A stretch of DNA of 64,000 nucleotides from Bosea sp. Tri-49 (GTDB taxonomy: Bacteria; Pseudomonadota; Alphaproteobacteria; Rhizobiales; Beijerinckiaceae): contig NZ_CP017946.1 in NCBI RefSeq assembly GCF_003952665.1, positions 4,214,501 through 4,278,500 of the forward strand. The letters are read 5' to 3'. A program made the position numbers and the translations under genes. Below, in pieces: positions 38,177 through 46,086 of the stretch (position 1 is its first letter; each line of letters begins with the position of its first letter). The notes below the pieces were generated by a model. The model was not told where the DNA came from and did not search any database. It was given only the letters and a program-made list of their open reading frames with translations.

Positions 38177-39289
38177 CTATGAGCGGCCGGAAACAAGGGT
38201 TCGGACGAAGAACGGCGTCAGCTTGCCCAGCGCGGCGTCGACATATTTGGGAACCCAATAGGTCTCGATATGCGTCGCGCCCTCGATCTTGAAGAGTTCC
38301 TTGTCCTTGGTGCCGGTGGCCCTGGGGAAGGCATCCTCGGTCATGTACAGGCTGTCGGCCTTGCTGCCGGCGATCATCAGCAACGGCTGGTCGATCAGCT
38401 CGAGCTGGTCGGTGGCGTCCCAGCGCATCAGGTCGAGCAGGCTGCTCATCGTATACTTGAAGGTCGAGTTTGGATGAGCGTGCGTCTTCCAGTAGTACTC
38501 GTAACCCTGCCGGTACATTTCGAACGGCAGCTTGGCGATTTGCTCGTCGGTCAGGTTGGCATCGCCGGCATAGAGAATTTCGCCGCCGCGCATCTCCTGG
38601 GCGCGGGCCTTTGAAACCTGTTGCAGGCGCTCCTGGATCGTCTTCAGTTGCGAGTCTGCGAAGCCGTTGCGACGAACCCGTCCGGAGTTGAACATGCTCA
38701 AGGTCGCGATCGTCTTGAAGCGCTTGTCAGCTTTCGCCGCGGACAACGCGTAGCCGCCACCGCCGCAGATGCCGAGCAGGCCGAGACGCCCGGCATCGAC
38801 GCCCGCGTAGCGGGTGATGAAGTCCGCCGCACCGTGGATGTCCTCGATGCGGAACTGGGACTTGTCGATGCTGCGCGGCTGGCCGCCGCTGCCGCCCTGA
38901 TAGGCCGCATCCATGGTGATCGTGATGTAGCCCTGTTCGGCCAGGCGCTGGGCATAGAGGCCTGCGACCTGCTCTTTGATGCCGCCATTGGGATGCGCCA
39001 CGACGATCGCGGGATATGTCTGCTTCGGATCGTAGTTCGCCGGGGTGTAGACGTTGGCGACGATGTCCAGGCCGCCCAGCTTGTAGGTGACCGGGTGGAT
39101 ATTGACCTTGCCCGGCTCGTTCTGCGTGATGGCGCCGCCATAGACCAAGCCAAACGGATTTTGCTTGTAGTCGGCTGCGACAGCGGTGGCACTGGTCATT
39201 GCAGGAACTCCTAAGATTGCGCCTGTGAGAACCAGCCCGGAGGCTCCGAGGAACTCACGTCTGTTCGTGTTGATGACTGCGTTGGTCAT
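38177..39289 (-). CDS. Tat-exported alpha/beta hydrolase (dienelactone hydrolase-like)
   Basis: This 370-residue protein begins with a Tat signal (RREFLGASGLVLTGAILG; twin arginine near residues 10-11). The alpha/beta-hydrolase fold follows, with GLLGICGGGGYAL containing a Cys-type nucleophile elbow (GxCxG) as in dienelactone hydrolases, and a C-terminal His in the IEGATHIETYW segment. Length and motifs fit DLH-like or acetylxylan-esterase-like enzymes. The start at 39289 has a GGAGG site 6 nt upstream and is preferred over 39409. Confidence 0.85.
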   Translation of the reverse strand: MTNAVINTNRREFLGASGLVLTGAILGVPAMTSATAVAADYKQNPFGLVYGGAITQNEPGKVNIHPVTYKLGGLDIVANVYTPANYDPKQTYPAIVVAHPNGGIKEQVAGLYAQRLAEQGYITITMDAAYQGGSGGQPRSIDKSQFRIEDIHGAADFITRYAGVDAGRLGLLGICGGGGYALSAAKADKRFKTIATLSMFNSGRVRRNGFADSQLKTIQERLQQVSKARAQEMRGGEILYAGDANLTDEQIAKLPFEMYRQGYEYYWKTHAHPNSTFKYTMSSLLDLMRWDATDQLELIDQPLLMIAGSKADSLYMTEDAFPRATGTKDKELFKIEGATHIETYWVPKYVDAALGKLTPFFVRTLVSGRS

Positions 39290-39353
39290 TTCGACCTCCA
39301 AACCTTGATCTGTGGGGAGCGCGCTGCCCGCAGCGCCGACGCCCGCAGGCGGC

Positions 39354-40442
39354 TCAATCCAGCTTCTTCTCGGCCAGGAACTTCGAGACCAGATCGGCGA
39401 TCTCGACATTGTTCAGGTCGGAGAAGGGGAAGTGCGTGTTGCCCTTGATGCCGATCTCGGGGAGGTGCACGAGGCGCGCGTTACCGCCATGCTTGTTGAC
39501 GGCGGCGACCCAGAGCTTGGCCATGGCGAGCCTTACCCGCCAGTTGTCCTGCCCGCGCTCCGTGGTCGGCTCGACCGGAAAATTGTCGCCGTAATAGATG
39601 ACGATCGGGATGCGGGTGAGCTGCTGGAAATCCGCCGGCGGCACCGCCTCGGGCGACAAAGTGCCGGCCGCGCTCGGCATGGCCGGGGGCAGTTCGCCCT
39701 CCGGGAAGATGAAGCCGCTGCCCGGCTCGAAGGCGACGATCGCCTTGACGTTGCGGCTCTTGATCGCGGTCAGCCAGCCCGGACCACCGCCCTGCGAGTG
39801 GGTGAACAGGATGGCTGGGCCGGTCTTTGCGAACAGCGCCGTCATCGCGTTGGAAACGACGCCGGCGTCGTATGCTCCAGTGTTCGGCGTGACCGAGCGG
39901 AAAAACTGGTCCAGCGTCTCAGGTTTGCGGTCGAACTGGACGTTGTCGAAGTAGTTGGGCCACTTGCCGAGCCGGAACTGATCGAAGAACAGCTGATCGT
40001 AGGGAGTGGGCTCGATCGTCGTCGCGACGGTGCTGTTGCCGGCGCGCCCGCGACGCGGCTGATCGACGAGATAGACCGGGAAGCCGCGGCGCAGGAAGAG
40101 GGTCTGGAAGCCTTCGCGCCCGTCCGAGGTGGTCTCCCAGCTCCGCGCCGACTGGAAAGCGCCGTGCAGCATGACGATCGGCAGCGCCTTGGGGGTCTGC
40201 GGAACCTGATAGAAGGCGTAGAGGTGGTCGCCGTGCAGGCTTTGCCCGGCGACAGTCGGCTTGTTGTTATCGTAGGTTCCGGGGGTCTTCGCCACCGTCC
40301 CGCCGACAGCGAAACTACCCTGCTCCTGGATCGTAAAAGGCGCAGGCTTGGCCGCCTGTTGCGCGGGCACCGGCGCTGAGCCGATGAAACCCGCAGCGAA
40401 AAGGAAGGGCGGAATAAGGAATTTGGTATCGATAGCAGGCAT
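39354..40442 (-). CDS. Exported alpha/beta hydrolase
   Basis: This 362-residue protein has an N-terminal signal peptide (FLIPPFLFAAGFIGS, cleavage near PAQQ), the oxyanion strand IVMLHGAFQSARSWE, a nucleophile elbow THSQGG (Ser near 217) and a late His in NTHFPFSDLNN. It is the first gene of the operon, so the promoter should lie in 40443-40560. The substrate is unknown; esterase or lactonase activity fits the following CMD and cupin genes. Confidence 0.85.
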   Translation of the reverse strand: MPAIDTKFLIPPFLFAAGFIGSAPVPAQQAAKPAPFTIQEQGSFAVGGTVAKTPGTYDNNKPTVAGQSLHGDHLYAFYQVPQTPKALPIVMLHGAFQSARSWETTSDGREGFQTLFLRRGFPVYLVDQPRRGRAGNSTVATTIEPTPYDQLFFDQFRLGKWPNYFDNVQFDRKPETLDQFFRSVTPNTGAYDAGVVSNAMTALFAKTGPAILFTHSQGGGPGWLTAIKSRNVKAIVAFEPGSGFIFPEGELPPAMPSAAGTLSPEAVPPADFQQLTRIPIVIYYGDNFPVEPTTERGQDNWRVRLAMAKLWVAAVNKHGGNARLVHLPEIGIKGNTHFPFSDLNNVEIADLVSKFLAEKKLD

Positions 40443-40796
40443 TCGCCCCTCGGTCGCAGCATCAGCTCGCGAGGAACCTAGTCACCTCCCCACTCTTCGA
40501 TTAGCCATCTGGATTCAATAGGGCTGATAAGCCTTGCTAATTAATACGGTAGCGGCTCATGGAGTGATCATGTCCGCTTTCCGGTAGGCATCCTGCTAGT
40601 GTCTTCGGGAAGGTTTGGAGGCACCGCACCTAGTGGGCAAGCCAACCCAGCTGACTTCCGCTCAGGCTGGGAAGCAGAAATATGCTGGCCCGGCATCGTT
40701 CGAGCGAGGCTGAGCTTCTGGGGTTTGAAACCCCTTGCCGCTGGATGCTGATTGCCTAAATTTCTCCTCGCAGAATCCTTGCGGAGGAAAGGAGTC
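40443..40796. other. Upstream region of the exported-enzyme operon
   Basis: No gene is supported. The AT-richer part near 40490-40560 is a likely promoter for the hydrolase operon. A short perfect palindrome GGGGTTTGAAACCCC lies at 40720-40734. Confidence 0.4.
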
Positions 40797-41017
40797 ATGC
40801 CATTCTCATCGCTGAATGATCCAGTTGACCTCGCTCGTGCGCAGGCGGCGTTGGAAGCCGCATGGGATGAAGTCAGATCGAACATTCCCGATGCGTCTGA
40901 TGAACGGAGCGAACCCGGCTAGCTTACATCGTAGCTGCGCTGGTGATCGTCGCTGTAGACGAAGATGATCTGACGAGGCGAGCTATTGAACGATACCGAC
41001 AATCTGTTGTCGCATGA
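40797..41017 (+). pseudogene. Small hypothetical gene with a frameshift
   Basis: A GGAGGAAAGGAG ribosome site precedes ATG 40797. The frame begins MPFSSLNDPVDLARAQAALE and hits TAG at 40920 after 41 codons. In the -1 frame from about 40904 the coding look resumes (TERTRLAYIVAALVIVAVDE) and continues to TGA at 41015-41017. A strong terminator starts 5 nt after that second stop, as expected if the original gene ended there. I read it as a roughly 72-residue protein of the short hypothetical type common in rhizobia, broken by one indel near 40901-40910. A sequencing error would look the same. Without the frameshift it would be an intact small gene. Confidence 0.55.
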
Positions 41018-41021
41018 CGGA

Positions 41022-41054
41022 AGCCCGGTCTCGCTTCGGCGAGCTGGGCTTTTT
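41022..41054 (+). terminator. Rho-independent terminator
   Basis: AGCCC...CTCGC, loop TTCG, GCGAG...GGGCT, then TTTT. It is placed 5 nt beyond the end of the frameshifted small gene. Confidence 0.75.
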
Positions 41055-41308
41055 CATCGAAGCAAATCTCCGAGATGGGTCGGGAACAGAAGTCAGGCCA
41101 CCACTCGGCAATGTCAGCTTGCGGCCAATACTCCAGGTTCCGCTCCTGGCGCGTTACGACGGCCCATGTCTCCGAGCGCAGGCCGGAAGCTAACTCCATT
41201 CTGGGCGCCTGGGACCACATACCGAGCAATCTTGTACAAGCGACTCGTATTCCAGCGATTGGGTCGCTAGCGTAGCGGGCGTGAGTTGCGTAGCGATGAG
41301 GTGGTGTC

Positions 41309-41554
41309 ATGCCCAACGCCGACGCCGTGGTGATCTCGTCTTATGAACAGCGAAAGGCTGCTGTGCTGCGAGCTGCACAGCTGATCTCATCCTCGAGGGG
41401 CTCTGACGGTGAGCGGGAATTCGAGATGCTGACCGAGGCTATCGCGGATTTCGATATCCGCCAGGAAGCTCTCGGCTTCATTGAGATCCCGCCGGCTTTC
41501 ATGCAGTTCCTTTCCAGTGGGCATCAGGGCCGGGTTTCAAGCAGCCCTCGCTGA
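41309..41554 (+). CDS. Small hypothetical protein
   Basis: This 81-codon frame begins MPNADAVVISSYEQRKAAVL after GAGGTGGTGTC, a fair ribosome site. The middle (EREFEMLTEAIADFDIRQEA) resembles the N-terminal helix of HigA-like antitoxins, but the HTH is absent and the last 15 residues look random. It may be the remnant of a longer gene, as its neighbours are broken. No toxin gene is adjacent. Confidence 0.4.
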   Translation: MPNADAVVISSYEQRKAAVLRAAQLISSSRGSDGEREFEMLTEAIADFDIRQEALGFIEIPPAFMQFLSSGHQGRVSSSPR

Positions 41555-41567
41555 GACGAAAAGGGCT

Positions 41568-41750
41568 GGCGCCAAGCGGACCGGCCTCGGGGGGCAGAGC
41601 TTCGACTACGGTAGAGGTCAGTATCTCATCGTCTCGGTCGACCTGCCGCTGGACGCGCATCTCGGCGAAGCGACCGGGGAAGCGCCCTTCCTAGGGCTGG
41701 GCTACACCTTGCGGCCCGAGGCGATCGCCAGCCTCCTGCTGGAGACGGGC
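41568..41750 (+). pseudogene. AraC-family regulator remnant
   Basis: A 60-residue stretch (GGQSFDYGRGQYLIVSVDLP and following to GYTLRPEAIASLLLETG) is a clear piece of the AraC_N domain of YqhC-like AraC regulators. The rest of the gene, including both HTHs, is missing, and sequence on both sides does not continue the homology. It has no start of its own. This is a truncated leftover, evidence that the 40.8-41.8 kb stretch has decayed. Confidence 0.65.
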
Positions 41751-41845
41751 GGCGCATCGCCCCATGAGCCAACCCGACGATGTCGACGTCAACGAGATCG
41801 TCTTCCGGCCGACCCGGCAGCCGTTGGCTGCGGGGCGGGCCTGCC

Positions 41846-42112
41846 TCAGAAGCCCTGCGGCAGCGTGCCGGCCCCATAAAGCTCGCCTTGCCGAGGCGAG
41901 CTGCTGATGCCGGAGCGGACATAGGCCGGCCCGCCCTCACGGGCCGGGGGCAGGCCAAGATCAAGAGTGCCACCATCCGGCGGCGGCGCGGACCGCACGA
42001 CGCGCGTCCGCACCGGGGCCGGTTCCGAGACACCGACAGGCTCCTCGCGCGAGACGCAGCCGCCCAGCAGGGCGACGAGAACGGCGGCGGCGCCAAAATG
42101 ATGGAGGCTCAT
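41846..42112 (-). CDS. Small lipoprotein
   Basis: This 88-residue protein has a lipoprotein signal with lipobox LLGGC near residue 18 and a short mature part rich in Pro, Gly and Arg without a known domain. The start at 42112 places the lipobox correctly; an ATG-like start at 42172 would not. It follows the second permease gene by 96 nt on the same strand. Confidence 0.6.
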   Translation of the reverse strand: MSLHHFGAAAVLVALLGGCVSREEPVGVSEPAPVRTRVVRSAPPPDGGTLDLGLPPAREGGPAYVRSGISSSPRQGELYGAGTLPQGF

Positions 42113-42208
42113 GGTTTTTCCAGTGCAGGGCGCAGTCCGCGGCGAGCGGGACGAGTCAGCCGCAACCTGCATGACTGGCCCGGCCGGCGCAAGCCGCCGG
42201 AAGGCGCT

Positions 42209-42952
42209 TTAGCGGTGCGTCAGACGCCGGTCGAAGCGCATCATCAAGGCGTTGCAGGTGACGGCAAAGATGGTCAGCAGCAGCGCGATTGCCATGATCG
42301 TGTCGATCTGGCCGATATTGATCGCGCTCGTCAGCATGAAGCCGAGGCCGCGCTGCGAGGCGAACATCTCGCCGATCAGGACGCCGAGCAACGTCAGCGA
42401 GAAGCCGAGCCTGACGCCAGAGATAATCTCGGGCAAAATCGCCGGCATGATCACGGTGAAGGCGTTCTGCGAAGGCGACAGCCGCATCACCTGCGAGGTC
42501 CGGCGGTAGACCGGCTTCATCTGGCGAATCGCGTTCATCGAGAACAGCGTGATCGGGATGAGGCCGTGCATTACGCCGAAGGCGATCTTGGCGGAGATGC
42601 CAAGGCCGAAGCAGAGCAGCACCAGCGGGTAGAGCACGACCTTGGGGATCGAATAGAGCGTTGTCAGGATCGGCTCGGCGACGTTGCCGGCGAGCTTGCG
42701 GACCCCGAGCACGATGCCGAGCGTGATGCCGCCGGCGAGCGAGATCGCGAAGGCGGCGACGAAGGCGCGCATCGTCTCGGAGACGTTGAGCCAGAACTCT
42801 CCGGTCGCGAGCAGGGCAGCGAGCTTCGCGACCGTCTGCACGGGCGAGGCTAGCGAGGAGGCGCCGACCAGGAGGTGCAGCCCCTGCCAGAGAACGATGA
42901 GGGCGAGGAGAACGAGGAGCGTGCCGGCCGACCGTGGCATGAGAGCTGTCAT
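42209..42952 (-). CDS. ABC importer permease 2 (SsuC/TauC-like)
   Basis: This 247-residue protein has six spans and the BPD_transp_1 coupling loop around MRLSPSQNAFTVIMPAILPE. It belongs to the nitrate/sulfonate/taurine class. A second, different permease precedes it by 4 nt, so the channel is probably a heterodimer instead of the usual homodimer. The ATG at 42952 has a weak ribosome site, and an alternative start lies at 42994. Confidence 0.9.
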   Translation of the reverse strand: MTALMPRSAGTLLVLLALIVLWQGLHLLVGASSLASPVQTVAKLAALLATGEFWLNVSETMRAFVAAFAISLAGGITLGIVLGVRKLAGNVAEPILTTLYSIPKVVLYPLVLLCFGLGISAKIAFGVMHGLIPITLFSMNAIRQMKPVYRRTSQVMRLSPSQNAFTVIMPAILPEIISGVRLGFSLTLLGVLIGEMFASQRGLGFMLTSAINIGQIDTIMAIALLLTIFAVTCNALMMRFDRRLTHR

Positions 42953-42956
42953 GACG

Positions 42957-43703
42957 TCACCGCTGCCGGCGCGCCTGGAGGCGCCGATCGACAATGTTGA
43001 GGAGGGTGTTGACGACGGTCACTGCGATGAGGACGAGCAGCATCAGCGCGTACATGTGCCCGTTCTCGAACAGGTTGTAGGCGTAGGCGATGGCGTAGCC
43101 GAGGCCGGCGCCGGACAGGATGAACTCCGAGGCGATGACGCCGATGAAAGAATAGGCGACCGAAAGCTTCACCCCGGTGAAAAGATAGGGCATCGCTGCC
43201 GGCAGCTCGATCAGCAGTGCGGTCTTGGTCCGCGACATCCGGTAGATCTGGCCGGTCTTGCGCAGCACGCGCGGGATGCGGTCGAGCCCGTTCAATGTCG
43301 CAGTCACCATCGAGACCACGGCGAGCAGCACAGCGATCGCGATGATCGAGGCCGAGCCGACGCCGAACAGGGTGATGAAGATCGGATAGAAGACGAAGGT
43401 CGGGACGGCGTAGTAACTCGCCAGCAGCGGCTCGATCGCATCGCGCAGGCTCGGCAGCGAGTAGATGATCACGCCAGCCGCGAAGCCGAGCAGGACCGAG
43501 AGCACGGTCGAGATCGCGATATTGGTGAAGGTGATCCTGATATCGGCCGAGAACTGCCCGGAGGCGAGGATCTTGCCGAGTTCGACGACCATATCGGAGG
43601 GGGCGATCATCACCATGCGCGGGATGACGCCGACCCGGCAGAGCGCCTCGACCAGCAGGATCATCGCGGTGACGACCGCAACACGCAGCCATTTCTCGGA
43701 CAT
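42957..43703 (-). CDS. ABC importer permease 1 (SsuC/TauC-like)
   Basis: This 248-residue protein has the same family fold (coupling loop near YRMSRTKTALLIELPAAMPY) but is clearly divergent from permease 2. It follows the ATPase gene by 3 nt. It works with the binding protein at 44546-45535. Confidence 0.9.
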   Translation of the reverse strand: MSEKWLRVAVVTAMILLVEALCRVGVIPRMVMIAPSDMVVELGKILASGQFSADIRITFTNIAISTVLSVLLGFAAGVIIYSLPSLRDAIEPLLASYYAVPTFVFYPIFITLFGVGSASIIAIAVLLAVVSMVTATLNGLDRIPRVLRKTGQIYRMSRTKTALLIELPAAMPYLFTGVKLSVAYSFIGVIASEFILSGAGLGYAIAYAYNLFENGHMYALMLLVLIAVTVVNTLLNIVDRRLQARRQR

Positions 43704-43706
43704 GAC

Positions 43707-44549
43707 TCAGGCCTTTCCGGCCGACATGATCTTCAGCGCCTCGATGCGCAGCTTTTCCCAGAGCCGGGCGGTGATGTCGCCGAAATGCGGGGTCGAGACG
43801 ACGCGGCTGTCGCGATCCCGTTCCCAGCCGGTCTCGACGAAATCGATGAAGGTGCCGGGCCTCGTCGACATCACGCCGACGCGGTCCGACAGCATCGCCG
43901 CCTCGTCGAGCGCGTGGGTGATGAGCAGCACGGTGGCGGAGGTCTCGCGCCAAAGCCGGAGCAGTTCGTCGCCCATCAACAGGCGGGTCTGCTGGTCGAG
44001 CGCGCCGAAAGGCTCGTCGAGCAGGATCAATCGCGGCTGCAGGACCAGAGTCCGCGCAATGCAGACGCGCTGGCGCATGCCGCCGGAGAGCTGCGCCGGA
44101 TAGGAGCCGGCGAAGTCCTTCAACCCCATGAAGCCGACCGCGTAGTCGACGCGCCGGGTGATCTCGGCCGGATCCATGCCGGCGCGCCGCAAACCGAAGG
44201 CGACATTGTCGCGGACATTGAGCCAGGGAAACGACGCGTCCTCCTGGAAGACGACGCCGACACCGTCAGGCACGCCCCTGATCGGCTTGCCCTCGAATTC
44301 GGCCGTGCCGGCTTGCGGCTCGCTCAGGCCGGCAAGGATGTCGAGCAGGGTCGACTTGCCGCAGCCGGACGGGCCGACCACCGAGAAGAACTCGCCCTTG
44401 GCCAGGTCGAGATCGACCGGGCCGAGCGCATGCAAGGTCGATTTGGGCAGCTGGAATACCCGGGTGACGCCGCGCAGCCTGGCGTGAGCCTCGATAGCCG
44501 CGGCGTGGGGGGCGAGCGTCACGATCTTGGCCCCTGATGCCGCGCTCAT
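43707..44549 (-). CDS. ABC importer ATPase (SsuB/TauB-like)
   Basis: This 280-residue protein has Walker A GPSGCGKST (about residues 60-68), signature [16 protein letters not shown], Walker B LILLDEPFGALD and switch His in ITHALDEA. All motifs are intact, and it overlaps the binding-protein gene by 4 nt. Confidence 0.93.
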   Translation of the reverse strand: MSAASGAKIVTLAPHAAAIEAHARLRGVTRVFQLPKSTLHALGPVDLDLAKGEFFSVVGPSGCGKSTLLDILAGLSEPQAGTAEFEGKPIRGVPDGVGVVFQEDASFPWLNVRDNVAFGLRRAGMDPAEITRRVDYAVGFMGLKDFAGSYPAQLSGGMRQRVCIARTLVLQPRLILLDEPFGALDQQTRLLMGDELLRLWRETSATVLLITHALDEAAMLSDRVGVMSTRPGTFIDFVETGWERDRDSRVVSTPHFGDITARLWEKLRIEALKIMSAGKA

Positions 44550-45535
44550 TGCTTCGCCTGGAGGTCGGCGGGCAGATAGGACTTGTCGAGGACGGTCGAC
44601 CAGTCAACATCGGCCTTGACCTCGCCGATCAGCTTGAGACCCTCGACCATGCGGTTGAGCTCGGCGACGCTGAACTCGCCCTCGCTCCACATCTTCGGCG
44701 GGATCATGTTGTCGACCGCTTCCTTGGCGATCGCCGGCTCAAGCTTGTAGAGCTTCTCGATGATCTTGGCGGTCTCGGCCGGGTCCTTGTAGATCGCCTG
44801 CACGCCCGCGCGGCGGCCGGCGATGATTGCCTTGAGCTTCTCGGGATTCTCCTGCGCGAACTTGCGCGTGGTGATGCCGACCGAGGTGGTCATCGGCTTC
44901 AGGATGTCACCGGCCTTGTAGAGCGTGCGATACTTGTCCTTGCGGATGATTGAGAGCGGCTCGATCAGCACCGAGCCGACGACCGCGTTCTGCTCGAGCA
45001 TGGTGAGGGCCGGCACATAGCCGCCAGCGGCGACGCGCTGGACCTTGCTTTGGTCGACGCCCTTCTCGCGCAGCACCATCAGCAGCAGCATTTCCGAGAC
45101 CGATTTCGGCGAGGTGATCGCCACCTTCTTGCCGGCGAGGTCCTCGACGCTCTTGAGCTCGGAGCTCGGCATGACGACCATCGAGGCCTCGGCGACGCTG
45201 CGCGTGCCGGTGTTGACGATGATCAGGTCGAGGCCTTGCGCCTTGGCGGCGAGCGCGGCGGAGACCGCGACCTCGCCATAAGGCGTCGCGCTGGCGAGAA
45301 TGTTGCGCACCGTGGTGCCGCCGCCGCCCGAGCCGATGATGCCGGTGATGTCGATGCCGGCCTGCTTGAACAGACCCTTCTCCATCGCCACCGCATAGGG
45401 CGCGCCATAGAGGCTCGCGCCCCATTGGGTGACGGAAATCTCCTCGGCGCGCGCCGGCGCCTGCCAAGTGAGCACGGCCGCAGCGGCCAGGGCCGCGAGA
45501 CGGTTGAATGAAGTCAGGCCAAGCCAAGCGGTCAT
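44546..45535 (-). CDS. NMT1/THI5-like ABC substrate-binding protein
   Basis: This 329-residue protein has a signal peptide (RLAALAAAAVLTWQAPARA, cut near residue 30) and the NMT1-like fold (SLYGAPYAVAMEKGLFKQAG, then GGGGTTVRNI). Members bind sulfonates, thiamine precursors or aromatic acids; the ligand is not evident here. ATG at 45535 follows GGGAGAG. A palindrome ATTTG-N4-CAAA lies 72 nt upstream (45607). Confidence 0.9.
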   Translation of the reverse strand: MTAWLGLTSFNRLAALAAAAVLTWQAPARAEEISVTQWGASLYGAPYAVAMEKGLFKQAGIDITGIIGSGGGGTTVRNILASATPYGEVAVSAALAAKAQGLDLIIVNTGTRSVAEASMVVMPSSELKSVEDLAGKKVAITSPKSVSEMLLLMVLREKGVDQSKVQRVAAGGYVPALTMLEQNAVVGSVLIEPLSIIRKDKYRTLYKAGDILKPMTTSVGITTRKFAQENPEKLKAIIAGRRAGVQAIYKDPAETAKIIEKLYKLEPAIAKEAVDNMIPPKMWSEGEFSVAELNRMVEGLKLIGEVKADVDWSTVLDKSYLPADLQAKQ

Positions 45536-46086
45536 GTCACTCTCCCATTGAGGCACGCCGCCGATCGTTATCGTTGCAGCAGGCCGGGCGTTCACGTTCA
45601 AATTTCATTTGTATGCAAACAACGATCTCAACGGATCTGAAGCTTGTCAAGCGATTTGAGACCGACGAATTGCAAACTGCAGACCGCAGCAGGGAAGCGA
45701 GACTATCGCGCACAAACTCGTTCGCAACTGCGAAGTGAGGTCGACCCCTAATCGCCGCATGCGGCGCAGATTCGGCGTAGAATGAAAGGCTTGGAGCAAG
45801 TACTGGACCACCTGCGTCGAGGCATGGAGCACAAGGCGCTCCACCCCCGACTGCCAACATCTGCGGGGGATCGACCGCCGCCGCCTGGATTGGCAGCCGC
45901 GCCTCATTTGTATGCAAATTATTACCGAGCGTTTTCCACCCCCCGCCGCTCGCACCATCCGCGGCGGATTTCAGGAGCAAGTCTCGTTGCTGATCCGACC
46001 GCCCCAGACTCGACTCTGACGTTACGATAAGCAACCATAAGTTGCCGTCGGTTGGATGAGCCGCCAGCCGCGGCTGGGGGGCGGGC
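45536..46086. promoter_or_regulatory. Regulatory gap with two ATTTGTATGCAAA operators
   Basis: The 551-bp gap holds no credible gene. ATTTGTATGCAAAC at 45607-45620 and ATTTGTATGCAAAT at 45906-45919 share 13 identical bases; the second is a perfect ATTTG-N4-CAAAT palindrome. They resemble GntR/FCD-type operators. The first lies upstream of the importer operon, the second 299 bp further on, towards the glycosyltransferase gene. No GntR gene is in this window. Confidence 0.5.

Noticed and set aside
40924..41316. Minus-strand frame of 130 codons
   Set aside because: It lies opposite the frameshifted gene's 3' part and its terminator. No domain or ribosome site, although part of it looks moderately protein-like.
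42684..44537. Plus-strand open frame of about 617 codons
   Set aside because: Antisense to the two permeases and the ATPase of the NMT1-type importer; shadow.
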